The notes beneath the pieces were generated by a model, which worked only from the letters and a program-made list of their open reading frames with translations, was not told the DNA's origin and searched no databases. A program made the translations under genes and the position numbers. DNA of 51,213 bases from Nitrosomonas sp. Nm84 (GTDB lineage: Bacteria; Pseudomonadota; Gammaproteobacteria; Burkholderiales; Nitrosomonadaceae): assembly GCF_003201565.1 (NCBI RefSeq), contig NZ_QJJP01000027.1:1-51213 (forward strand), given 5' to 3'. This document shows positions 42,514 through 51,213 of this stretch, in pieces (within the stretch, counting starts at the first letter, position 1; every line of letters starts with the position of its first letter).

Positions 42514-43119
42514 ATGGTTGATTCCGAGCGCGCACAGCGCCACCGCACTCGCATGCAGCGCAAAAAAGAGGTGGTAGATGCTGCTATTGCGCGAGCTGAT
42601 CGTGAACAGGGCTTATTATTGGTTCACACTGGTAATGGCAAAGGCAAATCCAGCTCGGCATTCGGCATGATTGCACGAGCACTGGGTCACGGCATGCACG
42701 TAGGCGTCGCACAATTTATCAAAGGCCGTTCGGATACCGGCGAAGAAGCTTTTTTCCGTAAGCAGGAGAATGTAATCTGGCACGTCCTCGGTGAAGGCTT
42801 CACCTGGGACACCCAGAATCTGGAACGCGACACGGAAACAGCCCAACGCGGCTGGGCGATTGTGCAGGAAATGTTGCGCGACCCGTCACTCAATCTGATT
42901 GTACTCGATGAACTGACTTATCCGCTCAAGTTCGGCTGGCTAGATTTAACCACAGTATTGAGTGATCTCAAAAACCGCCCGCCCATGCAGCATGTCGTCA
43001 TTACCGGGCGCGGCGCACCCGATGCGCTGTGCGAGGCCGCAGATACCTTCACTGAAATGGTCGACATCAAGCATGCCTTCCGCGCCGGTATCCAGGCACA
43101 GAAAGGCATTGACCTGTAA
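42514..43119 (+). CDS. cobO: Cob(I)yrinic acid a,c-diamide adenosyltransferase
   Basis: 201 aa from the ATG at 42514. It is a BtuR/CobA/CobO family protein: P-loop LLLVHTGNGKGKSSSAFGMIARALGHG, then VGVAQFIKG, LIVLDELTYPLKFGWL and VVITGRGAPDALCEAADTFTEM. It transfers the adenosyl group from ATP to cob(I)alamin or precursors, which makes salvaged corrinoids active and gives the riboswitch ligand. It starts 4 bp after btuM. Confidence 0.94.
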   Translation: MVDSERAQRHRTRMQRKKEVVDAAIARADREQGLLLVHTGNGKGKSSSAFGMIARALGHGMHVGVAQFIKGRSDTGEEAFFRKQENVIWHVLGEGFTWDTQNLERDTETAQRGWAIVQEMLRDPSLNLIVLDELTYPLKFGWLDLTTVLSDLKNRPPMQHVVITGRGAPDALCEAADTFTEMVDIKHAFRAGIQAQKGIDL

Positions 43120-43123
43120 CACC

Positions 43124-43786
43124 ATGAGCAATCACCATCGTTTCAGTGATACAGAACGCGCTGCCGTCTACCGTGTCATCGCCGAGCGCCGTGACATGCG
43201 CCACTTTCTTCCTGATCCGATTGATCCCATTGTGCTAAAGCGCTTGCTTGCCGCCGCACACCAGGCTCCCAGCGTCGGTTTGATGCAACCGTGGCGATTC
43301 ATCCGCATCACCGATACCCAGTTGCGTAACGCCATCGCATCCTTGGTGGAAGCAGAACGGCACCGCACTGCCGCTGCACTGGCAGAGCGAGCGGATGAAT
43401 TCCTGCGCCTGAAAGTCGATGGCATCCTGGAATGCGGAGAACTGTTGGTGGCCGCATTAACCGATCAGCGCGAACAACACATCTTTGGCCGGCGCACGCT
43501 GCCGGAAATGGATCTGGCCTCGGTCGCTTGTTCCATTCAGAACCTCTGGCTGGCTGCGCGTGCTGAAGGACTGGGCATGGGCTGGGTGTCATTGTTTGAT
43601 CCTGCGCAACTGGCGCAATTGCTCAATATGCCCATCGGCAGCAAACCCGTTGCTATTTTGTGTTTGGGCCATGTCGAAGCCTTTTATCCTGTGCCGTTGC
43701 TAAAACTACAAGGCTGGACGGAAGAACACCCCCTACAGGAATTAATATTTCACAATCACTGGAACAACACAATTTCTCCGGAATGA
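43124..43786 (+). CDS. bluB: 5,6-dimethylbenzimidazole synthase
   Basis: 220 aa from the ATG at 43124. It is a flavin-destructase of the nitroreductase fold that converts FMNH2 and oxygen into 5,6-dimethylbenzimidazole, the lower ligand of cobalamin. Evidence: VIAERRDMRHFLPDPIDPIVLKRLLAAAHQAPSVGLMQPWRF, QREQHIFGRRTLPEMDLASVACSIQNLWLAARAEGLGMGWVSLFDP, and CLGHVEAFYPVPLL. It begins 4 bp after cobO. It shows that the host can make its own lower ligand, consistent with CobT nearby. Confidence 0.93.
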   Translation: MSNHHRFSDTERAAVYRVIAERRDMRHFLPDPIDPIVLKRLLAAAHQAPSVGLMQPWRFIRITDTQLRNAIASLVEAERHRTAAALAERADEFLRLKVDGILECGELLVAALTDQREQHIFGRRTLPEMDLASVACSIQNLWLAARAEGLGMGWVSLFDPAQLAQLLNMPIGSKPVAILCLGHVEAFYPVPLLKLQGWTEEHPLQELIFHNHWNNTISPE

Positions 43787-43855
43787 GCATTACCCTGACT
43801 CGCACATTGGTACAAATCCAACGTAAATCTTCCAGCGGTTGACGGAACTTATGCG

Positions 43856-45334
43856 ATGAACATTCAGACACTGATGATTCAGGGCACCACTTCGGATGCT
43901 GGCAAAAGTATGCTGGTAACCGCATTATGCCGCTGGTTGGCACGTCAGGGTATTCATGTGGCACCATTCAAGCCGCAAAATATGGCATTAAACAGCGTCG
44001 TAAGTAGCGATGGCAGAGAAATCGGCCGTGCACAAGCGGTGCAAGCATTGGCTGCCGGGCTGGCACCTCACACGGATATGAATCCGGTATTACTCAAACC
44101 GAACACCGATAAGAATGCGCAAGTCATCATCCATGGACACGCGATCGCTAATATGGATGCCCGCGATTTTCACGATTATAAGTCCGTGGCACTCAAGGCG
44201 GTGCTTGAGTCATATGCACGGCTCACTGGAAAGTACGACCGGATTATCGTTGAAGGTGCCGGTTCGCCAGCAGAAATCAATCTGCGCGCCAACGATATTG
44301 CCAATATGGGTTTCGCGGAAACAGTCGATTGTCCGGTCATCCTGATTGCGGATATTGATCGTGGCGGTGTTTTTGCCCATCTGGTGGGCACGCTGGCATT
44401 ATTAAGCGAAAGTGAACGAGCGCGTATCCAGGGTTTCGTCATCAACCGGTTTCGTGGTGATATGGCATTGCTCCAGCCCGGGCTGGATTGGCTGGAACAA
44501 TATACCGGTAAGCCAGTACTGGGTGTCTTACCTTACCTGCCAGGCTTGCACCTCGAAGCGGAAGATGCCTTGCCTGCTCCGGCTGATTTTGTACCGGCAG
44601 AACAGAAATATCTTCGGGTTATCGTCCCCGCACTCCCACGCATCAGCAATCACACCGATTTTGACCCGCTACGCCTGCATCCACAAGTCCATTTACAATT
44701 TATCGGTCCCGGCAACACCATCCCATCCGCCGATTTGATCATTTTACCGGGATCGAAAAGCGTACGTGCTGATCTGAATTGGTTACGCGAACAAGATTGG
44801 GAGCTGGCGATCCATCGACATTTACGCTACGGCGGAAAACTGATGGGTATCTGTGGCGGTTTCCAAATGCTAGGCAAGCTTATTCACGATCCCCACGGCC
44901 TGGAAGGCGATACCGGTAGTGCGCCAGGATTCGCTTTCTTTGATATGGAAACGACGCTGCAACCAGACAAGCTGCTGCGTAACACGCAAGGAACACTGGC
45001 CTTTAATGATGCAATCGTAACTGGCTACGAGATCCATGCGGGTATCACAACCTACCATACGTCCTATCCGCCGGCCATTTATCTGGCGCAGAGCGATGAT
45101 GGGGCAATCAGTGAGGATAGATTGATATTGGGTACCTATCTGCATGGTATTTTTGCGTCCTCTACCGCATGCGATGAATTACTCACTTGGGCCGGATTGG
45201 ATGGCGAAAACGCAACACCGGATTATCATGCCCTATGTGATGCTGCGATCAATCGGTTAGCGGATTGCGTTGACCAATATTTGGATACCGCGCATCTGTA
45301 TCGATTACTCAACTTGAAATCCGGCACCTCATGA
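43856..45334 (+). CDS. cobQ: Cobyric acid synthase
   Basis: 492 aa. It is a glutamine-dependent amidase that adds amide groups to adenosylcobyrinate a,c-diamide. The N-terminal ATP-binding dethiobiotin synthetase-like domain has [23 protein letters not shown] and [11 protein letters not shown]. The C-terminal class I glutamine amidotransferase domain has [10 protein letters not shown] with the nucleophilic Cys, and GTYLHGIF with the His. It overlaps cobU by 4 bp. Its presence indicates that late corrin-ring intermediates are taken up or made, because no earlier ring-synthesis genes are in the window. Confidence 0.94.
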   Translation: MNIQTLMIQGTTSDAGKSMLVTALCRWLARQGIHVAPFKPQNMALNSVVSSDGREIGRAQAVQALAAGLAPHTDMNPVLLKPNTDKNAQVIIHGHAIANMDARDFHDYKSVALKAVLESYARLTGKYDRIIVEGAGSPAEINLRANDIANMGFAETVDCPVILIADIDRGGVFAHLVGTLALLSESERARIQGFVINRFRGDMALLQPGLDWLEQYTGKPVLGVLPYLPGLHLEAEDALPAPADFVPAEQKYLRVIVPALPRISNHTDFDPLRLHPQVHLQFIGPGNTIPSADLIILPGSKSVRADLNWLREQDWELAIHRHLRYGGKLMGICGGFQMLGKLIHDPHGLEGDTGSAPGFAFFDMETTLQPDKLLRNTQGTLAFNDAIVTGYEIHAGITTYHTSYPPAIYLAQSDDGAISEDRLILGTYLHGIFASSTACDELLTWAGLDGENATPDYHALCDAAINRLADCVDQYLDTAHLYRLLNLKSGTS

Positions 45335-45861
45335 CAAACACCCAAATATTGATTCTCGGCGGCGTGCGTTCAGGCAAAAGCCGTCTGGCTGAACGCCTGG
45401 CCACGGAAAGCCGGCTTCCGGTCACCTATATTGCAACGGCAACCATCGAGGACGAAGAAATGCGCGAACGGATTGCTGCGCATCGGGTGCGGCGCCCTGG
45501 TCATTGGCAAGTCATTGAAGAACCTTTGGAACTAGCCTCTGTTCTGAGTCAGCATGCGAATAATGAGCATTGCCTATTGGTTGATTGCCTGACACTCTGG
45601 CTGACCAATTTATTGACTCACCCGGATACCTCAAGATTTGATACTGAGCGATTGGCGTTTCTAAAAATGCTGCCGCGCTTGACGGGAAAACTCATTTTGG
45701 TCAGCAATGAAACCAATATGGGAGTAACTCCCACGGGTGAACTGAGCCGCCGTTATTGCGATGAAGCCGGCAAATTGCACCAGGAAATCGCGCACCACTG
45801 CGACCAGGTCATTTTAACCGTTGCCGGATTGCCATTGATGCTGAAAGGAGAGCGCGTGTGA
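45331..45861 (+). CDS. cobU: Adenosylcobinamide kinase / adenosylcobinamide-phosphate guanylyltransferase
   Basis: 176 aa. P-loop [17 protein letters not shown], followed by [35 protein letters not shown], the guanylylation His region (AHRVRRP), [14 protein letters not shown] and [24 protein letters not shown] are all typical. It phosphorylates adenosylcobinamide and couples it to GMP for nucleotide-loop assembly. It overlaps cobQ and cobT by 4 bp each. Confidence 0.95.
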   Translation: MTNTQILILGGVRSGKSRLAERLATESRLPVTYIATATIEDEEMRERIAAHRVRRPGHWQVIEEPLELASVLSQHANNEHCLLVDCLTLWLTNLLTHPDTSRFDTERLAFLKMLPRLTGKLILVSNETNMGVTPTGELSRRYCDEAGKLHQEIAHHCDQVILTVAGLPLMLKGERV

Positions 45862-46931
45862 CCAGACCTGTTGCTCTCGATTGGCTGGATATGCCGTTAG
45901 CTATTCCTAATCCGGAAATGGGTCAGTTGGCACAAATGCGCCAGACACAACTTACCAAACCGCCTGGATCTCTCGGTCGCCTTGAAGAAATTGCCATTCA
46001 ACTGGCCACTTTGCAAAATACGCCACAGCCCTGTGTTGAGCGGGCACACATCGCAATATTTGCCGGTGATCATGGCATTGCAGCAGAAAATGTCTCAGCA
46101 TTTCCGCAATCGGTAACCAGCGAAATGATCCGAAATTTTGCACACGGCGGTGGCGCCATCAATGTGCTGGCCCGCGCGCTGGATGCTTCACTGGAAATCA
46201 TTAATCTGGGAACGATACACGATACGCAGTCGCTGGCGAATGTAAGGCACTATCACCTGGGACCAGGGACGGCCAACTTTATCCATGAACCCGCAATGAC
46301 ATGGAATCAATTGCATCAGGCATTGCATGCTGGCTACGAAGCCATCGAGCGCGCTCAACAAAATAACAAACATTTGTTTATTGGCGGTGAGATGGGCATC
46401 GGCAATACTACCAGTGCAGCTGCGTTGGCTTGTCTCTTATTGAATGAGCAGCCCAATCTGCTCACAGGCTCCGGTACTGGCCTTGATAATCATGGCATTG
46501 CTCATAAAATAAATGTAATTTCACAGGCTTTGTTGTTCCACAGCTCGCACGTCCATTCTCCTTTAGATGCACTTTGCCGTGTCGGCGGCTTTGAAATCGC
46601 TGCTTTAGCAGGCGCCTATATCCACGGCGCTCAAGCAGGGTTACCCATGCTGATCGACGGCTTTATCAGTACAGTTGCTGCGTTGACTGCTGAATATATT
46701 TCTCCAGGGTGTAAGCGCTGGTTTATTTATTCCCATAGGTCGACAGAATTTGGTCACAGTAGGGTTCTCAAAGCGCTCGATGCGGAACCGCTGATTGCTT
46801 TGGATATGCGACTGGGCGAAGGTAGTGGTGCCGCCATCGCGCTCAATCTGTTACGCATGGCCTGTCAATTGCATAATGAAATGGCAACTTTTTCAGAAGC
46901 ACAAGTTGCACAAAAAAATTCAATTGCCTAA
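45858..46931 (+). CDS. cobT: Nicotinate-nucleotide--dimethylbenzimidazole phosphoribosyltransferase
   Basis: 357 aa from a GTG at 45858 overlapping the cobU stop (GTGTGA). It activates DMB to alpha-ribazole phosphate. Markers: LTKPPGSLGRLEEIAIQLA, IFAGDHGIAAENVSAFPQSVTSEMIRNFAHGGGAINVLAR, GGEMGIGNTTSAAALACLL and the C-terminal LDMRLGEGSGAAIAL with the catalytic Glu. Substrate DMB is supplied by BluB in the same operon. Confidence 0.95.
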   Translation: MTRPVALDWLDMPLAIPNPEMGQLAQMRQTQLTKPPGSLGRLEEIAIQLATLQNTPQPCVERAHIAIFAGDHGIAAENVSAFPQSVTSEMIRNFAHGGGAINVLARALDASLEIINLGTIHDTQSLANVRHYHLGPGTANFIHEPAMTWNQLHQALHAGYEAIERAQQNNKHLFIGGEMGIGNTTSAAALACLLLNEQPNLLTGSGTGLDNHGIAHKINVISQALLFHSSHVHSPLDALCRVGGFEIAALAGAYIHGAQAGLPMLIDGFISTVAALTAEYISPGCKRWFIYSHRSTEFGHSRVLKALDAEPLIALDMRLGEGSGAAIALNLLRMACQLHNEMATFSEAQVAQKNSIA

Positions 46932-46934
46932 GCC

Positions 46935-47531
46935 ATGACAACCTTTATCGATCTGCTCAGACATGGCGAAACTGAAAACAGCCATCGCTATTGCGGCAGT
47001 ACGGATTATCCATTGACACCGCTCGGCTGGACACAAATGTGGAATACCATTGAAAAAAATCCACCCCACTGGCAACAGATCATCACCTCTCCTTTAACTC
47101 GCTGCGCAAATTTTGCACAAGCATTGGGGCAACGTTACTCCATTCCCGTCACACAAGATACACGTCTCCAGGAAATTCATTTCGGTGAATGGGAAGATCG
47201 ATCAGCCGCTGAATTGATGCAAACCCATGCTGATGCTTTATTTCAATTTTGGCAGAATCCCTTAACTTATCCACCTCCCAAAGCTGAACATTTGCTTGAT
47301 TTCGAAGCACGTGTACTATCAGCCTGGTATGAGATCCAACAACAATTTGTTGATAAAAAGAATTTACTCATTACGCATAGTGGCGTCATACGAGTAATCA
47401 TTTGCCATATTCAGCAACACCCGGTTGAACGCTTGCTGGAATTTGAAATTAACCATGCCGACATGAAACATGCTTGTATAGAACAGGCAGAGCACCCTCA
47501 AGCAATGCTTATCCCTGATCCTTACGCATGA
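46935..47531 (+). CDS. cobC: Alpha-ribazole phosphatase (histidine phosphatase family)
   Basis: 198 aa. The catalytic motif is IDLLRHGETENSHRYCGSTDYPLTPLGWTQM, with the second His in LLITHSGVIRVIICH. Context between cobT and cobS supports CobC, which removes the 5' phosphate from alpha-ribazole phosphate or cobalamin phosphate. The gene starts 3 bp after cobT and overlaps cobS by 4 bp. Confidence 0.9.
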   Translation: MTTFIDLLRHGETENSHRYCGSTDYPLTPLGWTQMWNTIEKNPPHWQQIITSPLTRCANFAQALGQRYSIPVTQDTRLQEIHFGEWEDRSAAELMQTHADALFQFWQNPLTYPPPKAEHLLDFEARVLSAWYEIQQQFVDKKNLLITHSGVIRVIICHIQQHPVERLLEFEINHADMKHACIEQAEHPQAMLIPDPYA

Positions 47532-48262
47532 TCAAACCATTGCTCATTGCGGTGCAATTCCTGACCCGATTACCCGTGCGACTGACGACCCGGCCCAGCG
47601 AAAAAGACTTGGGATATTCCTTACTCTTCTATCCGCTTGTCGGCTTAATTATAGGATTGATACTCATAGGATTAGGCTGGGTATTGCACAACACTCCCCC
47701 CCTTGTGACTGCAGCATTATTGGTTACTACTTGGATATTGTTGACGGGTGGATTACATCTGGATGGTCTGGCGGATAGTGCAGATGCTTGGGTTGGTGGG
47801 ATGGGTAGCCGGGAAAAAACACTGGCAATCATGAAAGATCCCAATTGCGGCCCGGCCGGCGTGATAGCAATTGTATTAACCATACTACTCAAGTTCGCAG
47901 CACTTTATAACCTGATCTCCGCCGATGAATGGATCGCTTTGTTATTAGCTATCATCCTCGCGAGGACTCTATTGCCACTGCTGTTTTTAACCACACCATA
48001 TGTTAGAAACAATGGATTAGGTACATCATTAGCAGCTCATCAGCCGCGTCGTTTAAGTATTTTTATCATTGCTGCAACATTCGCATTGATGTTCCTGCTT
48101 ACCGATATCCATTATTCCTTGTTATCACTGGCTACAATGATTACTTTCCTGTTTCTACGATATTTGATGCTTCGCCGCATTGGTGGAACAACGGGTGATA
48201 CAGCTGGCGCACTAGTGGAAATTGCGGAAACGACTGCGTTGCTGACTGCGGTAATAACCTAA
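47528..48262 (+). CDS. cobS: Adenosylcobinamide-GDP ribazoletransferase (cobalamin synthase)
   Basis: 244 aa polytopic membrane protein. Markers: AVQFLTRLPVRL, GLHLDGLADSADAWVGGMGSREKTLAIMKDPNCGPAGVIAIVLTILLKF and RRIGGTTGDTAGALVEIAET. It joins adenosylcobinamide-GDP with alpha-ribazole (phosphate) in the last stage of cobalamin assembly at the inner membrane. It is the last gene of the riboswitch operon and converges on copD. Confidence 0.95.
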   Translation: MIKPLLIAVQFLTRLPVRLTTRPSEKDLGYSLLFYPLVGLIIGLILIGLGWVLHNTPPLVTAALLVTTWILLTGGLHLDGLADSADAWVGGMGSREKTLAIMKDPNCGPAGVIAIVLTILLKFAALYNLISADEWIALLLAIILARTLLPLLFLTTPYVRNNGLGTSLAAHQPRRLSIFIIAATFALMFLLTDIHYSLLSLATMITFLFLRYLMLRRIGGTTGDTAGALVEIAETTALLTAVIT

Positions 48263-48297
48263 ACAATTTTCTTTAGCAGATCGTCGAAAACGTTTTA

Positions 48298-48333
48298 GAG
48301 GAAGCAATCGATAGTTTTCAGCGGCCTATTAGC
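48298..48333 (+). repeat. Dispersed repeat terminus, copy 3
   Basis: TTTTCAGCGGCCTATTAGC (48315-48333) matches the copies at 214-232 and 1009-1025. The reverse complement of 48298-48324 matches the left end of copy 2 (CCGCTGAAAA, ACTATC and GCTTCC/GCGTTCC). It lies in the gap between the convergent cobS and copD genes. Confidence 0.5.
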
Positions 48334-48351
48334 AATTGAGAAAGAAATGGT

Positions 48352-50376
48352 CTAACGAACATAGTCTTCTGGAAACGGTATTTTGTTTTTTTCACGATTC
48401 AGTAAGCTTATCTGCTGACTCAGCCTATCAATATCTGACCATCCCGATTGATCTATCGATGGAATCCAGCGTGCACGCAGATATCCATATCGATCAATCA
48501 GGAATTCCATATGATCAGGAATTGTTCCGCGACCAATGATGTCCGGGTGACTCAATGTTCGGCGCGATAGCGAGTAGCTACTTACAATTTCAGCGGCACT
48601 TTGAGTTATGACAGGAAAAGGCAATTCTTGCGCAATTTGTGCCAATTCATCGGGACTCAAATCTTTAGTAGGAACGGCTAACACGGCAGTATTCTGCTCA
48701 TTGAATCGACTATATGCCGCTTTTAACTGTTCTATCCGGTCCTTGGATTGCGGCCATGAAAAGATAATTAGCAAAACCGCTTCATGTTCACGGAAATCCT
48801 GCAATGCACCACTGCTCCCATCATGCCCGATGTAGGAAAAAACAGGGGGCTTTACATATGCTTTGTTCGGAATAATTTCTGGCGATAAAATTCGCGCTTG
48901 ATAGCCTCGCGATAGCGCATGAATAAAATTGACTAAATCCCATCGATCTTCATCCGACAATTTTTCTGCATACCCCGGCATATCCGTATTAACCATGCCG
49001 TACGTAAGCCAGTTATAGAAATCCCCTGGGGTATGTTCTGTGGTATGTGGCTCGGTCAGCAAATCCGGCAATTTGGTTGATAATGTTCGTGATTTAATAC
49101 CATTGCCTTTGCCTTGAGGGCCATGACATTCCACACAATGCTCTGCGTACAGAGTTGCACCATTAGCGACTGAAATAGCATCAAATGGCACCAGTGGCCT
49201 ACGATAAGTTTCTGGATATGCTTGAATGGTTAGCGGGGGCAATGCAATCGCCAAACCTGATACAAAAAGGATTACCGGAATACCGACCAGACGTTTCAAT
49301 CCCCACTTAAGAGATTGACCTAGCTTCAGAATACCTACAGCAAGTACCAGGATTGCTAACCCTATCCATACCTGCGCTGCCACATAGGGTTGATTCCAGG
49401 TTGCAGCAATCGAGAATCGAAATGAAAACGGCCAGTTATCAATCAGTGCATGTTTAACGGGCGTCGTATTGGTAATTAATGTTGCGAGCATTACCAGGAT
49501 CAATGCCAGGAAAAATTCAACACGTACCCATTTCCTCATGCTTAGCCGGTTACGATTACCTTCTGCAATTTGTTGATTATTTGCCAGTAAAGGTAGGTAT
49601 GAACGTACACGTATTGCAATCAGCAGGATAATGCCCAATAAAAATATTTTGGCACACAACATCCAGCCATAGGGCGTAGCAACTAGTGCGGCATAGTAGT
49701 CAGCAAAGATATGATCGCCTACAATGATACCTGTCAGAATAATCAATAACATGACAGGTAAAGCGATTGATGAAAAACGTTTTAATGTTTCAAATTCCAG
49801 GTCATTTCCCTGTTTATTCTTATCGTACTTATGATTCTCATATATCAACAGCAGAAAAGCCGGCAAAGCTCCAAACCATACGCCGGCAAAAACAAGATGC
49901 AACGCGTAAAGCATGATTGCTGTCACCGATAATTCTTCTGCTGCTGTGTGACTGGCTAACGAGCTGGCAATGAGCGGTAAAGTCGCACTAGCCGCACACA
50001 AAATATACCGCCAACGTGCTTTGGGTGTCTTACGAAGATAAATAACTGCGGCTAATAACAACATGGCTGCTGCAACTCGCCATACCCATATTTGACCTAC
50101 CTGCGTATCGCTTACGATACCTAGCCAAACTTCTTGCTGCCATAGACTGTTGATATTGCCGGTAATCTGTACTATGGTTGTTGTTAGAATGATGAACAAT
50201 CCCAACGGAATACTCGCTGCCAACCAAGGGAAGAAACGCTCTAATTTTTCAATCCATGCAGCTGTGTATATGCGTTTTCCAGTATTCGTAATCGCTAGAA
50301 AAACGCAGCTACCTAACAGAACCAAATTTGCCACAAGCTGAAACCAGCGTGCAATCGCCGCAATGACTTCTATCAT
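48352..50376 (-). CDS. copD: CopD-like copper membrane protein fused to cytochrome c and thioredoxin-fold domains
   Basis: 674 aa. Residues 1-385 carry about nine to ten membrane helices with CopD-type sequence (ALHLVFAGVWFGALPAFLLLIYE, and FSSIALPVMLLIILTGIIV). Residues 400-490 form a c-type cytochrome with haem motif CVECH (Cys414, Cys417, His418), preceded by ANGATLYAEH, and a possible Met ligand in YGMVNTDMPGYAEKL. Residues 505-674 resemble a thioredoxin/AhpC-fold domain (AVLLIIFSWPQSKDRIEQLKAAY, then MEFLIDRYGYLRARWIP) without a CxxC. CopD is thought to move copper across the inner membrane; linkage to copC and amo genes suggests copper supply to AMO. copC ends 4 bp upstream. Confidence 0.85.
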   Translation of the reverse strand: MIEVIAAIARWFQLVANLVLLGSCVFLAITNTGKRIYTAAWIEKLERFFPWLAASIPLGLFIILTTTIVQITGNINSLWQQEVWLGIVSDTQVGQIWVWRVAAAMLLLAAVIYLRKTPKARWRYILCAASATLPLIASSLASHTAAEELSVTAIMLYALHLVFAGVWFGALPAFLLLIYENHKYDKNKQGNDLEFETLKRFSSIALPVMLLIILTGIIVGDHIFADYYAALVATPYGWMLCAKIFLLGIILLIAIRVRSYLPLLANNQQIAEGNRNRLSMRKWVRVEFFLALILVMLATLITNTTPVKHALIDNWPFSFRFSIAATWNQPYVAAQVWIGLAILVLAVGILKLGQSLKWGLKRLVGIPVILFVSGLAIALPPLTIQAYPETYRRPLVPFDAISVANGATLYAEHCVECHGPQGKGNGIKSRTLSTKLPDLLTEPHTTEHTPGDFYNWLTYGMVNTDMPGYAEKLSDEDRWDLVNFIHALSRGYQARILSPEIIPNKAYVKPPVFSYIGHDGSSGALQDFREHEAVLLIIFSWPQSKDRIEQLKAAYSRFNEQNTAVLAVPTKDLSPDELAQIAQELPFPVITQSAAEIVSSYSLSRRTLSHPDIIGRGTIPDHMEFLIDRYGYLRARWIPSIDQSGWSDIDRLSQQISLLNREKNKIPFPEDYVR

Positions 50377-50380
50377 ATTG

Positions 50381-50788
50381 CTACATTTTATTTTTTACAC
50401 TAAAGTCAAAACTTGATTCGATGACATGCCCGTCCACGGACATCACACGATATTGCACTGTATAACGCCCTGACTCAATCTCCGGTATGTTTAAAACAAC
50501 GGATTTTGGATCATCCGAAACAACTTCCGGGCTATTATCAGTGATTGATTTTTTATTCGAATCAAGAACTGCAACGGATGCATATGATCCTTCTATTTTC
50601 TCATTAAACCACAACTGAATCTGCTTAGGCGGTATGGAAAGTGAAGCCCTGCGAGGCGGGTCGGATTTGACTAAGGTTGCATGCGCCATTACTGAATTAG
50701 CCTGAAATAATAATGACAGCATAGCTAATACTGTAGCAAAAGCAGTTATTCTCTTAATTACAAACACTAATGATCGCTTATTTTGCAC
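50381..50788 (-). CDS. copC: Periplasmic copper-binding protein CopC
   Basis: 135 aa. A long signal peptide ends SVMA, leaving His36 as the mature N-terminus (HATLVKSDPPRRASL). Asp119 and His121 lie in VMSVDGHVIESSFDF. These three match the Cu(II) brace of CopC proteins. The sequence lacks the Met-rich Cu(I) loop. It binds periplasmic Cu(II) and hands it to CopD. The gene is co-directional with, and directly upstream of, copD. Confidence 0.93.
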   Translation of the reverse strand: MQNKRSLVFVIKRITAFATVLAMLSLLFQANSVMAHATLVKSDPPRRASLSIPPKQIQLWFNEKIEGSYASVAVLDSNKKSITDNSPEVVSDDPKSVVLNIPEIESGRYTVQYRVMSVDGHVIESSFDFSVKNKM

Positions 50789-50826
50789 AATTTCTCTCTC
50801 TTCTTAACTTAAGCTTTCCTTTATAT

Positions 50827-50880
50827 ATCCAAAATTTGGATTATTTTTATAAGGGTGAGTTCAATAAAATCTTACTCACC
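50827..50880 (-). terminator. Two hairpins between the amo-linked gene and copC
   Basis: On the minus strand, GGTGAGT/ACTCACC (50854-50860 with 50874-50880) forms a 7-bp stem with 13-nt loop. It is followed by an A/T-rich stretch and then the near-perfect palindrome ATCCAAA-T-TTTGGAT (50827-50841). They could attenuate or process transcript between the amo-type gene and copCD. Confidence 0.45.
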
Positions 50881-50907
50881 TCTTATCTTCATCATAGAGC
50901 CACCACA

Positions 50908-51213
50908 TTAAACTGCGGACGGATTATTTTTATTTTTGCGGCGCATCAAGAAGAAAGCACCAGCCGAAATCACCAGCACAACAGGAGCAATGATGGCTGC
51001 CTTAGGAGTCGGGCGCCCTTCTCCTACTGAGAACGGAAAGCGCGATACATAATCTTGCGCTCCCCCCGTTACCGTCACCAATCCAACAAACTTGCCCTTC
51101 TCCGGGAAAGTGTGATCCACACTGATCGAGGCCGACGGATATACCTTAGGCGGCAAATGATATACCGTGATCGCATCCAAGTTCTCTTCTGATCCGGTGT
51201 CACGAATAATCCT
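50908..51213 (-). CDS. C-terminal part of an amo-cluster membrane-anchored protein (AmoD/AmoE-like)
   Basis: The frame is open to the window edge and gives 101 residues, so the 5' part is missing. The visible part is a periplasmic beta-rich region (ITVYHLPPKVYPSASISVDH, then FPEKGKFVGLVTVTGG and YVSRFPFSVG), one membrane helix (AAIIAPVVLVISAGAFFLM) and a basic tail (RRKNKNN). Genes of this form lie between amoB and copCD in Nitrosomonas (orf4/orf5, amoE/amoD, related to PmoD). I assign it mainly by this topology and by the following copC-copD; which of the two paralogues it is cannot be told from this fragment. Confidence 0.7.
   Translation of the reverse strand, partial: RIIRDTGSEENLDAITVYHLPPKVYPSASISVDHTFPEKGKFVGLVTVTGGAQDYVSRFPFSVGEGRPTPKAAIIAPVVLVISAGAFFLMRRKNKNNPSAV

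Overview
The window looks like a chromosomal segment of a betaproteobacterial ammonia oxidiser, most likely Nitrosomonas or a close relative. It opens with the last 51 codons of an AmoC-like ammonia monooxygenase subunit (+ strand). It closes with a minus-strand cluster of copD, copC and the 3' part of a membrane-anchored gene of the kind found downstream of amoCAB. So amo-linked loci sit at both ends and point inward. The housekeeping genes between them are typically betaproteobacterial, and the tmRNA tag reads ANDENYALAA.

Layout. 1-1025: amoC end, a hairpin, a 183-aa exported protein whose predicted mature N-terminus is His, and copies of a short dispersed repeat. 1080-4500: small envelope or periplasmic proteins, a retropepsin-like protease and a YaiI-family protein. 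4531-7941 (minus): pgsA, uvrC, a 4-OT-like tautomerase and a family 5 uracil-DNA glycosylase. 7980-13622: tamA-tamB. 13631-16213: coaBC, radC, rpmB-rpmG. 16283-25290 (minus): fatty acid desaturase, an rluE/sixA/yggU/yggT/proC group, then mutM with a GldA/GldF/GldG-like ABC system and a DUF4340 protein. 25745-29221: OmpA-like protein, an MTA/SAH-deaminase-like amidohydrolase, ubiG and gph. 29315-29675: ssrA (tmRNA).

29651-37221 is an integrated mobile element in the 3' end of ssrA, bounded by a 16-bp direct repeat. All its genes are on the + strand: a P2 gpA-like HUH replication initiator, two unknown small genes, an excisionase-like protein, a tyrosine integrase, a higBA toxin-antitoxin pair, and an AT-rich 892-aa protein joining an Mrr-like nuclease domain to a NACHT NTPase. 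The last is a probable anti-phage STAND protein and the best candidate here for an undescribed system. A broken IS200/IS605-type element lies just outside the right att site, followed by a PQQ-dependent sugar dehydrogenase.

39720-48262 is a cobalamin uptake and salvage operon led by a cobalamin riboswitch: btuB, btuM, cobO, bluB, cobQ, cobU, cobT, cobC, cobS. BtuB brings corrinoid across the outer membrane, BtuM is the likely inner-membrane step (no BtuCDF here), CobO adenosylates, CobQ amidates, BluB makes the lower ligand, and CobU/CobT/CobC/CobS assemble the nucleotide loop. Converging on it from the right are copD (fused to a cytochrome c and a thioredoxin-fold domain), copC and the amo-linked partial gene. 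No tRNA, rRNA or CRISPR array was seen.
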